NCBI RefSeq assembly: GCF_013778505.1
Contig: NZ_JAAOWU010000001.1
Span: 1 to 64,000, forward strand
Length of the DNA stretch: 64,000 bases
Direction: 5' to 3'
Source: Pseudomonas sivasensis
GTDB taxonomy: Bacteria; Pseudomonadota; Gammaproteobacteria; Pseudomonadales; Pseudomonadaceae
The position numbers and the translations under genes are program-made. Below, piece after piece: positions 1 to 9,011 of this stretch. The notes under the pieces are model-generated. The model did not search any database. It was not told where the DNA came from and saw nothing but the letters and a program-made list of their open reading frames with translations. Numbering within the stretch: the stretch's first letter is position 1; each line of letters starts with the position of its first letter.

Positions 1-82
1 CCTCCACCGATTGAACCCCTCCCGCACCGCCCCGCACCATGGCCGCCACCTGCACAACCCCAATAACAACAGGTCCAACGCC

Positions 83-1333
83 ATGAGCACGCTCCGTCCT
101 CGCCAGCTTTTGCTGGCCACCGCTGTCGCCAGCCTTGCCCTTCCCGTCGTCGCCGAAGAACACGGTTTCCTGGAAGACGCCAGCGCCAACCTCAACCTGC
201 GTAATTTCTTTATCAACCGCAATTTCACCAACCCAACCAAAACCCAGGGTGGCGCGCAGGAGTGGACGCAGAGTTTCATCCTCGACGCCAAGTCCGGCTT
301 CACCCAAGGCACGGTGGGGTTCGGTGTGGATGTGCTGGGGCTGTACTCGTTGAAGCTTGATGGCGGGCGCGGTACTGGCGGCACGCAGTTGCTGCCGCTG
401 GATCATGACGGCCGGCCGGCGGATGAATTCGGGCGTCTCGGCGTTGCGTTCAAAGCGCGTATTTCGAAGACAGAAGTAAAGGTCGGCGAATGGATGCCTG
501 TGCTGCCGATCCTGCGTTCGGATGACGGCCGTTCCCTGCCGCAAACCCTGCGCGGCGGGCAGATAACGTCCAAGGAAATCGACGGCCTGACACTGTACGG
601 CGGCCAGTTCCGCGCCAACAGCCCGCGAGACGACAGCAGCATGTCGGACATGTCGATGGTCGGCAAAACCGCTTTCACTTCGGACCGCTTCAACTTCCAG
701 GGCGGCGAATACGCGTTCAACGACAAACGCACCCAGGTCGGCCTCTGGAATGCCCAGCTCAAGGACATCTATAGCCAACAATACGTCAACCTGACCCACA
801 GCCAGCCACTCGGTGACTGGACCCTGGGCGCCAACCTTGGGTTCTTCTACGGCAAGGATGACGGCAGCGCCCGCGCAGGCGACTTGGACAACAAGACCTG
901 GTCCGGCCTGTTCTCCGCCAAGTACGGCGGCAACACGTTCTATGTCGGCCTGCAAAAACTTACCGGCAACAACGCCTGGATGCGCGTCAACGGCACCAGC
1001 GGCGGCACCTTGGCCAACGATAGCTACAACTCCAGCTACGACAACGCTCAGGAAAAATCCTGGCAACTGCGCCACGACTACAACTTCGCCGCCGTCGGTG
1101 TGCCGGGGCTGACGCTGATGAACCGCTATATCAGCGGCAGCAACGTACACACAGGCACCATCACTGACGGTAAGGAATGGGGTCGCGAAAGTGAATTGGG
1201 CTACACCGTGCAAAGTGGCAGCCTGAAAAACCTGACGATGCGCTGGCGCAATTCGAGCATGCGCCGCGACTACAGCAACAACGAGTTTGACGAAAACCGG
1301 TTGATCGTCAGTTACCCGATAAGTCTGCTGTAA
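83..1333 (+). CDS. OprD-family outer-membrane porin
   Basis: The product (416 residues) is an OprD-type substrate-specific porin, a beta-barrel for uptake of small acids or amino acids across the outer membrane. It opens with a Sec signal ending near VVA-EEHGF, and then shows family features: a start region rich in N, F and R (NLNLRNFFINRNF), the WTQSFILDAKSGFTQGTVG-like stretch, and many alternating aromatic beta-strands up to a hydrophobic C-terminus. I place the start at the ATG at 83 because the longer frame from 11 adds 24 basic residues before the signal peptide. It sits near the pca cluster, so an aromatic acid such as protocatechuate or 4-hydroxybenzoate is a possible substrate, but that is inference. 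The promoter lies mostly outside the window. Confidence 0.9.
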   Translation: MSTLRPRQLLLATAVASLALPVVAEEHGFLEDASANLNLRNFFINRNFTNPTKTQGGAQEWTQSFILDAKSGFTQGTVGFGVDVLGLYSLKLDGGRGTGGTQLLPLDHDGRPADEFGRLGVAFKARISKTEVKVGEWMPVLPILRSDDGRSLPQTLRGGQITSKEIDGLTLYGGQFRANSPRDDSSMSDMSMVGKTAFTSDRFNFQGGEYAFNDKRTQVGLWNAQLKDIYSQQYVNLTHSQPLGDWTLGANLGFFYGKDDGSARAGDLDNKTWSGLFSAKYGGNTFYVGLQKLTGNNAWMRVNGTSGGTLANDSYNSSYDNAQEKSWQLRHDYNFAAVGVPGLTLMNRYISGSNVHTGTITDGKEWGRESELGYTVQSGSLKNLTMRWRNSSMRRDYSNNEFDENRLIVSYPISLL

Positions 1334-1417
1334 TCCGGCGCGGCACTTACTGTATCGTGCGCGCCTGCCGCTGCTGATCCGCCCAGCAGCGGCCTCTTTT
1401 TCGAGCCCGCGCACACC

Positions 1418-2317
1418 ATGAAATCCTTCGCCATCGCATCCGCCGTGCTGGCCCTGGCCGTGAGCCTCAGTGGCTGCATCGGCGCGCCTATCGCCCTGAC
1501 GCCCCAGACCGAACAGCGCCTGCAAGCACAGGCGCCGATCCGTTTTCTGCTGACCTTCGATGACGGCCCCAGCGCCTCGGGTTACAACAACCCGAGCCGT
1601 TCGGTGGTGGCCGACCTGGCGCACAACCCGGTGTTGCCGGGAATCAAGGCCGTGTTTTTTTTACAGACCGAAGCGGCCCGTTCCGGCGGCAGTTCACGGG
1701 GTCGCAAGACCATGGAGCGTGAGTACGCGGGCGGTCATATTCTGGCGTTTCACACGGCCACCGCGTTCCATACCAACCACCGCTGGCTGAACAACGCCGA
1801 ACTGGATAGCACCCTGGCCCAGGGTTCTGCCGATATCGCCTCGATCACCGGCGCACCACCGGTATTGGTCCGTCCGCCGTTCTGGAACTACGACCGCCGC
1901 ACCTTCGCCGCCTACCAGCGCCATGGCATGCACGTTCTGCTGACCGACTTGAGCGCCAATGACGGCAAGATCTGGGGTTTCAACGGCAGCCCACGCCGCC
2001 GCGCCAACCTGTATCGACAACTGTCGGTCGTGCGCGAACGCATCGCGCTGGGGGAGTTGCCGACAGTGGACGGCGTGATACCGGTGGTGGTGACCTTCCA
2101 CGACATCAACCGCTACACCGCGCGGCATATGCAGGAATACCTGCAGATCCTGCTGGACAGTGCCCAGGTCACCGGCATGAAGACCGCCGCCGAGCCGTTC
2201 TACACCGACCGTGGCGCACTCGAACGGGCAGCGCTGTCACGCACCGTGAAGGCTGTCAGTGAGGAAGTGCATTTACCGGGCGTGTGGAATTGGGTGTGGG
2301 ACGCCGACTCCCACTGA
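1418..2317 (+). CDS. Polysaccharide deacetylase family lipoprotein
   Basis: The 299-residue protein has a lipoprotein signal with lipobox LSGC (Cys20), so it should be anchored in an envelope membrane. The NodB-type carbohydrate esterase motifs are visible: TFDDGPS with the Asp pair at 48-49, and a His-containing metal motif HTATAFHTNH at 112-121, followed by RPPFWNYD, which matches the family's motif 3 (RPPFG). Such enzymes remove N- or O-acetyl groups from peptidoglycan or polysaccharides. The gene lies 84 bases behind the porin and faces pcaC. Substrate is not determinable from sequence. Confidence 0.85.
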   Translation: MKSFAIASAVLALAVSLSGCIGAPIALTPQTEQRLQAQAPIRFLLTFDDGPSASGYNNPSRSVVADLAHNPVLPGIKAVFFLQTEAARSGGSSRGRKTMEREYAGGHILAFHTATAFHTNHRWLNNAELDSTLAQGSADIASITGAPPVLVRPPFWNYDRRTFAAYQRHGMHVLLTDLSANDGKIWGFNGSPRRRANLYRQLSVVRERIALGELPTVDGVIPVVVTFHDINRYTARHMQEYLQILLDSAQVTGMKTAAEPFYTDRGALERAALSRTVKAVSEEVHLPGVWNWVWDADSH

Positions 2318-2340
2318 CCTTAAGCCGTGTGAAGAGCAAA

Positions 2341-2433
2341 AATGTGGGAGGGGGCTTGCTCCCGATGCCGGTGGATCAGTCAGAGTTATTGAGACTGCAC
2401 CACCGCTATCGGGAGCAAGCCCCCTCCCACATT
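2341..2433. repeat. REP doublet (REPIN), outward-ended
   Basis: Two inverted copies of the GTGGGAGGGGGCTTGCTCCC core flank a spacer of about 40 bases. The left arm reads GAGGGGGCTTGCTCCCGAT and the right arm ATCGGGAGCAAGCCCCCTC, so the whole unit can fold into one long hairpin. It lies between the convergent deacetylase and pcaC genes. Confidence 0.85.
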
Positions 2434-2450
2434 TCGACCGCGTTTCAAAT

Positions 2451-2849
2451 CTACTCTGGTTGCCGGGACTCAACACCTAATTCATCCCACACTGACTCTG
2501 CCAGGTGAAAGGTGGCATTCGCCGCCGGGATACCGCAGTAGATCGCGCTCTGCATCAGCACTTCCTTGATCTCGGCACGGGTCACGCCATTGCTGGCAGC
2601 CGCGCGCAGATGCAACTTGAGCTCTTCGGCGCGGTTCATGCCGATCAGCATCGCAATCGTGATCAGGCTACGAGTGTGCCGAGGCAGGCCAGGACGGGTC
2701 CAGATATCACCCCAGGCGTGGCGGGTGATCATTTCCTGAAACTCGCTGTTGAACTCGGTCAGGGCATTGAGGCTGCGGTCGACATGGGCATCGCCCAGCA
2801 CTTCGCGGCGTACTTGCAGGCCCTCGGCATAACGTTGTTTCTCTTCCAC
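2451..2849 (-). CDS. pcaC: 4-carboxymuconolactone decarboxylase
   Basis: PcaC (132 residues) decarboxylates gamma-carboxymuconolactone to beta-ketoadipate enol-lactone in the protocatechuate branch of the beta-ketoadipate pathway, in the cytoplasm. The sequence begins EEKQRYAEGLQVRREVLGDAHVDRS, the usual PcaC start, and contains the AhpD-like segment HAWGDIWTRPGLPRHTRSL. I choose a GTG start at 2849, preceded by GAGGAG six bases upstream; the ATG-initiated longer frame runs into pcaD. It is the last gene of the pca operon, overlapping its Shine-Dalgarno with the pcaD stop, and a REP doublet follows. Confidence 0.93.
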   Translation of the reverse strand: MEEKQRYAEGLQVRREVLGDAHVDRSLNALTEFNSEFQEMITRHAWGDIWTRPGLPRHTRSLITIAMLIGMNRAEELKLHLRAAASNGVTRAEIKEVLMQSAIYCGIPAANATFHLAESVWDELGVESRQPE

Positions 2850-2859
2850 AAACAGCTCC

Positions 2860-3651
2860 TCAACGGGCCAGCAAAAATTCAATCACGCGGTCGCTGAATG
2901 CAGCGCCGGCCTGAACGTTGGACAGGTGCGCCGCGTAGAACTCAGCGTACTCGGCCCCCTGCACATGATTCTGGATAAAGTGGCTACCGGCCGGCGGTGT
3001 GACGGCATCTTCGGTGCCCGCAATCACCAGCGTCGGCACTTTGATCGAGCGCAGTTGCTCACGGAAATCCGCATCACGCACGGCGCCGCAGCTGGCCGCG
3101 TAACCTTGGGGTGACGTGGACGCGAGCATGTCAGTGATCTGCTGGGCCTGATGGGGGTTCGCCGCTGCAAAGTCGGCGGTAAACCAGCGTGCAATGGAGG
3201 CATCGCGCAAAGCGACCATCGCCGCCGCGCCATCGCGCAACACCATCTCGATGCGCGGGTTCCAGATCTCCAGCGTGCCGATCTTGGCGGCGGTGTTGCA
3301 CAGCACAAGGCGGTTCAGGCGGCCACCGGCGTGGATGCCGAGCCATTGGCCGATCAAGCCACCCATGGACAGCCCGCAAAAATGCGCACGTTGAATATCC
3401 AGTGCGTCCAACAGCGCCAGCACATCACGGCCGAGTTGCTCGATGCTGTAGGGCCCTTCGGTAACCAGGGATTTGCCGTGGCCACGGGTATCGAAACGCA
3501 ACACGCGAAAATGCTCGGTGAAGGCCTGGATCTGGATGTCCCACATATGCAGGTCGGTGCCCAATGAGTTGGACAGCACCAGTACCGGCGCGTCCACCGG
3601 CCCATCCAGTTGGTAATGCAGGTCGCCCTCGGCGAGTTGTACAAATGGCAT
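2860..3651 (-). CDS. pcaD: 3-oxoadipate enol-lactonase
   Basis: PcaD (263 residues) hydrolyses beta-ketoadipate enol-lactone to beta-ketoadipate. It is an alpha/beta hydrolase: oxyanion region SNSLGTDLHMW, nucleophile elbow GLSMGG with Ser95, acid residue in AGTEDAVTPP, and the catalytic His in AAHLSNVQ near the C-terminus. The length is that of the stand-alone lactonase and it is not fused to PcaC, unlike the PcaL fusion in actinobacteria. The start has GGAGG close upstream, ten bases after the pcaB stop, indicating translational coupling within the operon. Confidence 0.95.
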   Translation of the reverse strand: MPFVQLAEGDLHYQLDGPVDAPVLVLSNSLGTDLHMWDIQIQAFTEHFRVLRFDTRGHGKSLVTEGPYSIEQLGRDVLALLDALDIQRAHFCGLSMGGLIGQWLGIHAGGRLNRLVLCNTAAKIGTLEIWNPRIEMVLRDGAAAMVALRDASIARWFTADFAAANPHQAQQITDMLASTSPQGYAASCGAVRDADFREQLRSIKVPTLVIAGTEDAVTPPAGSHFIQNHVQGAEYAEFYAAHLSNVQAGAAFSDRVIEFLLAR

Positions 3652-3661
3652 GGGGGCCTCC

Positions 3662-5026
3662 TCAGGCAGTCAGTTCAAAATGTTCGGTGACAGCACGCGT
3701 GACCCAGGTATGGGCCTGGCCCAGATAGTGGGCAGGGTCGAGCAGTCGATCCAGTTCGGCCGCAGATAACTCAGCGGTGATCTGCGGTTCGTCCGCCAAT
3801 ACCGCGCGCAGATGGCGCCCCTCGGCGACCGCACGCTTGCAGCACTGCTCCAGCAGATGGTGCGCGGTTTCGCGGCCAAGGCGTTGGGCAAGCACAATGC
3901 TGACGGCTTCGGCCAGTACCAGGCCTTGGGTCAGGTCGAGGTTCTGCTTCATGCGCTCGGGGTCGACTTCCAACCCTTCGCTCACCAGTAGCGCCTGTTG
4001 CAAGGCACCGGACACCAACCGGCAAATCTCCGGCAAGGTTTCCCATTCCGCATGCCACAGTCCCAGGCTGCGCTCGTGCTCCTGGGGCATGGCGCTGAAC
4101 ATCGTCGAGACCAACCCAGGCACGCGCGTAGCCGCACTGATCAGCACCGCAGCGCCTACCGGGTTGCGTTTATGGGGCATGGTGGACGAGCCGCCCTTGC
4201 CAGGCGCCGACGGTTCGAACACTTCCGCCGCTTCAGTCTGCATCAACAGGCTGATGTCCCGGCCCAGCTTGCCGAGACTGCCCGCGATCAAACCCAGCAC
4301 GCTGGCGAACTCCACCAGACGATCTCGCTGAGTGTGCCAGGGCTGTTCGGGCAGGCTCAGTTGTAACTGGGCCGCCAAGGCCTCGGCCACGGGCATCGCC
4401 TGTTCACCCAACGCCGCGAGGGTTCCGGAGGCGCCACCAAATTGCAGCACCAGCAAGCGCGGTTTCAACTCCGCCAAGCGCTGGCGGCTACGCGTCACGG
4501 CGCCCAGCCAACCGGCGATTTTCATCCCCAGCGTGACCGGCGTGGCGTGCTGCAACCAAGTGCGCCCGGCCAACGGCGTCACCGCGTAACGCTGGGCTTG
4601 GGCGGCAAGCACATCGCCCAAGCGGGCCAGGTCGGTTTCGATCAACAGCAGTGCACGCCGCAGTTGCAGCACTAGGCCGGTGTCCATCACGTCCTGGCTC
4701 GTCGCCCCCAGATGCACGTAGCGCTCGGCACCGGCATCTTCACTGGCTATCAACTTGCCCAAGGCCTTCACCAATGGAATCGCCGAGTTCCCGGCCGAGG
4801 CAATCGCCACACCGAGGGCGTCCATGTCATACAGTGACGCCAGGCACGCCTGGGCAATTGGTGCGACGGCCGACGGCGGGATCAACCCGACCTGAGCTTG
4901 CGCCCGGGCCAGGCCGGCTTCGAAATCCAGCATGCCCTGCAAGCGCCCCTCGTCGCAGAACACCTCGGCCATGCTGTCAGCGGTGAAGTAGGCGTCGAAC
5001 AGTTGGTTGCTCGTGCGCAGTGTCAT
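3662..5026 (-). CDS. pcaB: 3-carboxy-cis,cis-muconate cycloisomerase
   Basis: PcaB (454 residues) converts 3-carboxy-cis,cis-muconate to 4-carboxymuconolactone. It belongs to the fumarase/aspartase superfamily; the signature GGSSTMPHKRNP is at residues 278-289 and LGATSQDVMDTG, another superfamily motif, at about 107-118. Length is normal. It lies ten bases downstream of pcaT and ten upstream of pcaD, so co-transcription is very likely. Confidence 0.95.
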   Translation of the reverse strand: MTLRTSNQLFDAYFTADSMAEVFCDEGRLQGMLDFEAGLARAQAQVGLIPPSAVAPIAQACLASLYDMDALGVAIASAGNSAIPLVKALGKLIASEDAGAERYVHLGATSQDVMDTGLVLQLRRALLLIETDLARLGDVLAAQAQRYAVTPLAGRTWLQHATPVTLGMKIAGWLGAVTRSRQRLAELKPRLLVLQFGGASGTLAALGEQAMPVAEALAAQLQLSLPEQPWHTQRDRLVEFASVLGLIAGSLGKLGRDISLLMQTEAAEVFEPSAPGKGGSSTMPHKRNPVGAAVLISAATRVPGLVSTMFSAMPQEHERSLGLWHAEWETLPEICRLVSGALQQALLVSEGLEVDPERMKQNLDLTQGLVLAEAVSIVLAQRLGRETAHHLLEQCCKRAVAEGRHLRAVLADEPQITAELSAAELDRLLDPAHYLGQAHTWVTRAVTEHFELTA

Positions 5027-5036
5027 AACGCGTCCC

Positions 5037-6332
5037 TTACAAATCGTGGTGCAAGTACTCCGCCTGTTTCGGCAGACGCAAGCTGAACAGGAAGGCCACG
5101 GCCATCATGCCGGTGACGTACCAATAAAAAGTGTTTTCCATGCCCATGGATTTGAGTCCCAAGGCCACGTATTCCGCCGAGCCACCGAAGATCGCGTTAG
5201 CCACTGCGTAAGCCAGGCCCACACCCAGGGCTCGTACGTGCGGCGGGAACATTTCCGCTTTCACCAGGCCGCTGATCGAGGTGTAGAAACTCACGATAGC
5301 CAACGCCAGGGAAATCAGTACAAAGGCCAGGAACGGGCTTGTCACGGTTTTCAGGGTCAGCAGGATCGGCACCGTGCAGAGGGTACCGAGGGCGCCGAAC
5401 CAGAGCATCGAGTTACGTCGGCCGATCTTGTCCGAGAGCATGCCGAACAGCGGCTGCATGCACATGTACACAAACAGCGCGCCGGTCATGATGTAGCTGG
5501 CGGTCTTGGCGTGCATCCCGGCGGTGTTCACTAGGTACTTCTGCATGTAGGTGGTGAAGGTGTAGAAAATCAGCGAGCCGCCCGCGGTGTAGCCGAGCAC
5601 GGTGATGAAGGCCGCTTTGTGATTGCGAAACAGCGCGGCGACGCTGCCGGCGTCCTTGTCCTGGCGGGTTTCCTTGCTGGTGGTTTCCTTGAGGGTGCGC
5701 CGCAGCAACAGGGAGATCACCGCCGCAATCGCACCGATCACGAACGGAATCCGCCAGCCCCAGGCGCGCAGTTCTTCTTCAGTGAGGATCTGTTGCAGGA
5801 TCACCACCACCAACACCGCCAGCAGTTGCCCGCCGATCAGGGTGACGTACTGGAACGAGGCAAAGAAGCCGCGCTGGCCTTTGAGTGCGACTTCACTCAT
5901 GTAGGTCGCGGTGGTGCCGTACTCGCCACCCACCGACAAGCCCTGGAACAACCGCGCCACCAGCAGCAATGCCGGGGCCCAGGCGCCGATGTCTTTGTAA
6001 GTAGGCAGGAAGGCGATGACCAACGAACCGGCGCACATCATCAGCACCGAAATCATCATCGAATTTTTGCGCCCGTGCTTGTCAGCGACCCGGCCGAACA
6101 GCCAGCCGCCGATGGGGCGCATCAGGAACCCGGCGGCGAATACACCGGCGGTGTTGAGCAGTTGCACCGTGGGATCGTCCGACGGGAAAAATGCGGGGGC
6201 GAAGTAGATAGCGCAGAAGGCGTAGACGTAGAAGTCGAACCATTCGACCAGGTTGCCGGAGGAGGCACCGACAATCGCAAAGATCCGTTTGCTGCGCTCT
6301 TCTCCGGTGTAGTGACTGGTGGCTGTTGTCAT
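5037..6332 (-). CDS. pcaT: MFS dicarboxylate (beta-ketoadipate) transporter
   Basis: The product (431 residues) is a twelve-helix major facilitator of the metabolite:H+ symporter type. It opens with [24 protein letters not shown], the hallmark of KgtP/PcaT-like carriers, and has the loop 2-3 motif [18 protein letters not shown]. In pseudomonads PcaT in this position carries beta-ketoadipate and related dicarboxylates. It lies between pcaG and pcaB. The gap to pcaG is about 190 bases and contains a REP pair, so pcaTBDC could be expressed separately from or more weakly than pcaIJFHG. Confidence 0.88.
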   Translation of the reverse strand: MTTATSHYTGEERSKRIFAIVGASSGNLVEWFDFYVYAFCAIYFAPAFFPSDDPTVQLLNTAGVFAAGFLMRPIGGWLFGRVADKHGRKNSMMISVLMMCAGSLVIAFLPTYKDIGAWAPALLLVARLFQGLSVGGEYGTTATYMSEVALKGQRGFFASFQYVTLIGGQLLAVLVVVILQQILTEEELRAWGWRIPFVIGAIAAVISLLLRRTLKETTSKETRQDKDAGSVAALFRNHKAAFITVLGYTAGGSLIFYTFTTYMQKYLVNTAGMHAKTASYIMTGALFVYMCMQPLFGMLSDKIGRRNSMLWFGALGTLCTVPILLTLKTVTSPFLAFVLISLALAIVSFYTSISGLVKAEMFPPHVRALGVGLAYAVANAIFGGSAEYVALGLKSMGMENTFYWYVTGMMAVAFLFSLRLPKQAEYLHHDL

Positions 6333-6430
6333 GATTTTTTCACTCAGTGGGAACGGTTATAGCCTAGACATACTTTGCAACAACCATGTTCCGCAAGCAG
6401 ACATTTGGATAGGGATCTCCTGAACCGGCC

Positions 6431-6505
6431 TCATCGGGGGCAAGCCCCCTCCCACATTTTGAGCGCGCCGCCTATCAAATGTGGGAAGGGGCTCGCCCCC
6501 GATGG
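6431..6505. repeat. REP pair, inward-ended, inside the pca operon
   Basis: Two inverted REP cores with the opposite polarity to the other doublets: ATCGGGGGCAAGCCCCCTCC first, then GGAAGGGGCTCGCCCCCGAT, separated by about 16 bases. It fills most of the gap between pcaG and pcaT on the same strand, so its RNA hairpins would lie inside a polycistronic message if the operon is continuous. Confidence 0.8.
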
Positions 6506-6521
6506 GTCCCTGACAAGGGAC

Positions 6522-7088
6522 TCAGTAGTCGAAGAACACCGTCTCCTTATCTGTCCCCTGCAAAATCACATTCCACTGATACACACCGTCAGCATCCTGC
6601 TTGGCAATCAAGGTGCCACGACGTTCGGCAGGCACGCATGCCAGCAACGCGTCATCCCCATTCAACGCCTCACCGTCAAAATAAATCCGCGTGAGCAAGT
6701 GCTTCACCAAGCCACGGGCAAACACCAGCACCACTAAGTGCGGCGCCTGGGTCGTGCCTTTCAGGCCCGGCACGCTGCCCGGCTTGATGGTGGTAAAGCG
6801 AAAACGTCCTTCGGCGTCCACCGGCACCCGACCGAAACCCTCGAAGTTGGGATCGACGGCCTTGTCCTGGTCATCTTCCGGGTGGTCGTATTTGCCGGCG
6901 GCGTTGGCCTGCCAGACTTCGAGCATGGCGTCGTTGACCACATCACCGTTGCCATCCACCACTTGCCCGCTGATCGCCACGCGCTCACCAAGGGTGGCGG
7001 CGACGGTCAGGTCTTCGCGGTTCAGCCAGGTCAGGCCAATGTGGTAGTACGGCCCGACGGTGTGGGACGTGGTTGCGTAAAGGCTCAT
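6522..7088 (-). CDS. pcaG: Protocatechuate 3,4-dioxygenase alpha subunit
   Basis: PcaG (188 residues) is the non-metal-bearing alpha subunit of the intradiol dioxygenase that opens protocatechuate to 3-carboxy-cis,cis-muconate. The protein starts SLYATTSHTVGPYYHIGLTW and carries the dioxygenase segment GQVVDGNGDVVNDAMLEVWQ followed by FRFTTIKPG, parallel to PcaH but without its Fe-binding Tyr/His set. I choose the ATG at 7088, one base after the pcaH stop; the longer frame would overlap pcaH by 22 codons. Expression must be balanced with PcaH, which this close spacing supports. Confidence 0.95.
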   Translation of the reverse strand: MSLYATTSHTVGPYYHIGLTWLNREDLTVAATLGERVAISGQVVDGNGDVVNDAMLEVWQANAAGKYDHPEDDQDKAVDPNFEGFGRVPVDAEGRFRFTTIKPGSVPGLKGTTQAPHLVVLVFARGLVKHLLTRIYFDGEALNGDDALLACVPAERRGTLIAKQDADGVYQWNVILQGTDKETVFFDY

Positions 7089-7089
7089 C

Positions 7090-7794
7090 TCATTTCTCCA
7101 TCGGCGTGGCGTCGCGGCCGCGCAGGACGATGTCCCAGCGGTAGCCGAGGGCATAGGAAGGAATGGTTTTTTCCAGGTCGAAACTGGCGATCAGGCGCTG
7201 CTTGGCCGAAGTGTCCGGCACACAGTTGTATATCGGGTCGTATTCCAGCAGCGGGTCGCCAGGGAAATACATCTGCGTGACCAAGCGCGTCAGCACGCTG
7301 GGGCCGAACAGCGAAAAGTGGATATGCGCCGGGCGCCACGCGTTGTGGTGATTGCCCCATGGGTAAGCGCCGGGCTTGATGGTCTGGAACTGATACCAGC
7401 CATCCGCGTCGGTGACGGTACGGCCGGTGCCGGTGAAGTTCGGGTCCAGCGGCGCGTCGTGCAGGTCACGCTTGTGGTTGTAGCGGCCGGCGGCGTTGGC
7501 CTGCCAGATCTCCACCAGAATGCCTGGCACCGGCAAACCGTTTTCGTCCAGTACACGCCCATGGATGATGATGCGTTCGCCCTGGGGCTCGCCTTCATGC
7601 TGGGCGGTGAGGTCGTTGTCTTTCTCGTTGATCCGCTCGGCGCCGATGGTCGGGCCGGTGATTTCCGACAAGGAATGGGGCAGGAACACCAACGGCTGTG
7701 ACGGCGAACGCAAGTTCGTCGACTGGTAGGCCGAGTGCAGGTAATCAGGTTGGGTGCCCGCTTGCGGGCGCCGGTAACCGGGCTTGTCACTCAT
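7090..7794 (-). CDS. pcaH: Protocatechuate 3,4-dioxygenase beta subunit
   Basis: PcaH (234 residues) is the Fe(III)-bearing beta subunit of protocatechuate 3,4-dioxygenase. By spacing from the family I assign the iron ligands as Tyr105 (GRYNH), Tyr144 (GAYPW), His157 and His159 (RPAHIHF), with the active-site Arg154 just before them; all are present. Length is normal. It starts 17 bases after pcaF and is followed immediately by pcaG, so pcaHG is embedded in the same operon as the downstream thiolase and CoA-transferase, whereas in P. putida pcaHG stands apart. Confidence 0.96.
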   Translation of the reverse strand: MSDKPGYRRPQAGTQPDYLHSAYQSTNLRSPSQPLVFLPHSLSEITGPTIGAERINEKDNDLTAQHEGEPQGERIIIHGRVLDENGLPVPGILVEIWQANAAGRYNHKRDLHDAPLDPNFTGTGRTVTDADGWYQFQTIKPGAYPWGNHHNAWRPAHIHFSLFGPSVLTRLVTQMYFPGDPLLEYDPIYNCVPDTSAKQRLIASFDLEKTIPSYALGYRWDIVLRGRDATPMEK

Positions 7795-7811
7795 GGAGCA
7801 ATCCTCTCTTA

Positions 7812-9011
7812 TTAGATGCGTTCAATCGCCAGGGCCAACCCTTGGCCGACGCCGACACACATGGTCGCCAGGCCTTTACGGCCACCGGTTTTTTCCAACT
7901 GATGCAGGGCTGTCAGTACCAACCGCGCACCGCTCATGCCCAACGGATGACCGAGGGCGATGGCGCCGCCGTTCGGATTGACCTGGGGCGCGTCGTCGGC
8001 AATACCCAATTCGCGCAGTACCGCCAGGCCTTGGCTGGCGAAAGCTTCGTTGAGTTCGATCACGTCAAAGTCGGTGACCGCCAACCCCAGGCGTTCCACC
8101 AGTTTGCGCACCGCTGGCACCGGACCGATGCCCATCACACGCGGGGCGACACCGGCGCTGGCCATGCCCAACACGCGGGCACGCGCCGTCAGGCCGTGTT
8201 TCTTGACCGCTTCGGCGGACGCCAGAATCAGCGCCGCCGCACCATCGTTCACACCTGAAGCATTACCGGCGGTGACGGTCTTGTCAGGGCCGTTGACCGG
8301 CTTGAGTTTGGTCAGGGCTTCCAGGGTGGTGTCTCGTGGATGCTCATCGTGCTCGACCACGGTTTCGCCTTTTTTATGGGCAACCCTTACCGGCACGATT
8401 TCTTCGGCAAAAAAGCCCGCAGCCTGAGCGGCCGCCGTGCGTTGCTGGCTGCGCAGGGCGAAGGCGTCCTGATCAGCACGTGAAACCTGGTAGTCATCGG
8501 CGACGTTATCGGCGGTCTGCGGCATCGCGTCCACGCCGTACTGGGCTTTCATCAAGGGGTTGATAAAGCGCCAGCCGATGGTGGTGTCTTCCAGCTTCAT
8601 GTTGCGCGAAAACGCCGCGTCAGCCTTGCCCATCACGAACGGCGCACGGGACATCGACTCAACGCCCCCTGCAATCGTCAGCTCCATTTCGCCGCTGGCG
8701 ATGGCGCGAAAGGCGGTGCCAATGGCGTCCATGCCCGAGGCGCACAAACGGTTAAGGGTCACGCCCGGAATGCTTTCCGGCAGACCCGCCAGCAACAGCG
8801 CCATGCGGGCGACGTTGCGGTTGTCTTCACCGGCCTGGTTGGCGCAGCCGAGGAACACCTCATCCACCGCGCTCCAGTCCACCGACGGATTGCGCTCCAT
8901 CAGCGCCTTGATCGGCAATGCCGCCAGGTCATCGGCGCGTACGGTGGACAGGCCACCGCCAAAGCGGCCGATGGGGGTGCGAATGGCGTCACAGATAAAT
9001 ACGTCGCGCAT
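7812..9011 (-). CDS. pcaF: Beta-ketoadipyl-CoA thiolase
   Basis: PcaF (399 residues) cleaves beta-ketoadipyl-CoA to succinyl-CoA and acetyl-CoA, the last step of the pathway. Thiolase landmarks are intact: nucleophile Cys90 in NRLCASGMDAIG, the NEAFA motif, His355 in GGAIALGHPLG and Cys385 in CVGVGQG. The start codon overlaps the pcaJ stop as TGATG, so the two are translationally coupled. A degradative rather than biosynthetic role follows from the operon context. Confidence 0.95.
   Translation of the reverse strand: MRDVFICDAIRTPIGRFGGGLSTVRADDLAALPIKALMERNPSVDWSAVDEVFLGCANQAGEDNRNVARMALLLAGLPESIPGVTLNRLCASGMDAIGTAFRAIASGEMELTIAGGVESMSRAPFVMGKADAAFSRNMKLEDTTIGWRFINPLMKAQYGVDAMPQTADNVADDYQVSRADQDAFALRSQQRTAAAQAAGFFAEEIVPVRVAHKKGETVVEHDEHPRDTTLEALTKLKPVNGPDKTVTAGNASGVNDGAAALILASAEAVKKHGLTARARVLGMASAGVAPRVMGIGPVPAVRKLVERLGLAVTDFDVIELNEAFASQGLAVLRELGIADDAPQVNPNGGAIALGHPLGMSGARLVLTALHQLEKTGGRKGLATMCVGVGQGLALAIERI

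Noticed and set aside
11..82. Upstream extension of the porin frame
   Set aside because: The added residues are basic and would precede the signal peptide; the ATG at 83 gives a normal Sec signal.
2341..2433. REP doublet as a CRISPR-like or terminator structure
   Set aside because: Two inverted copies only, no regular direct repeats with spacers, no T-run; the unit recurs elsewhere in the window as a REP doublet.
5619..6362. 247-residue plus-strand frame over pcaT
   Set aside because: Gln/His/Gly-rich shadow of a transporter gene.
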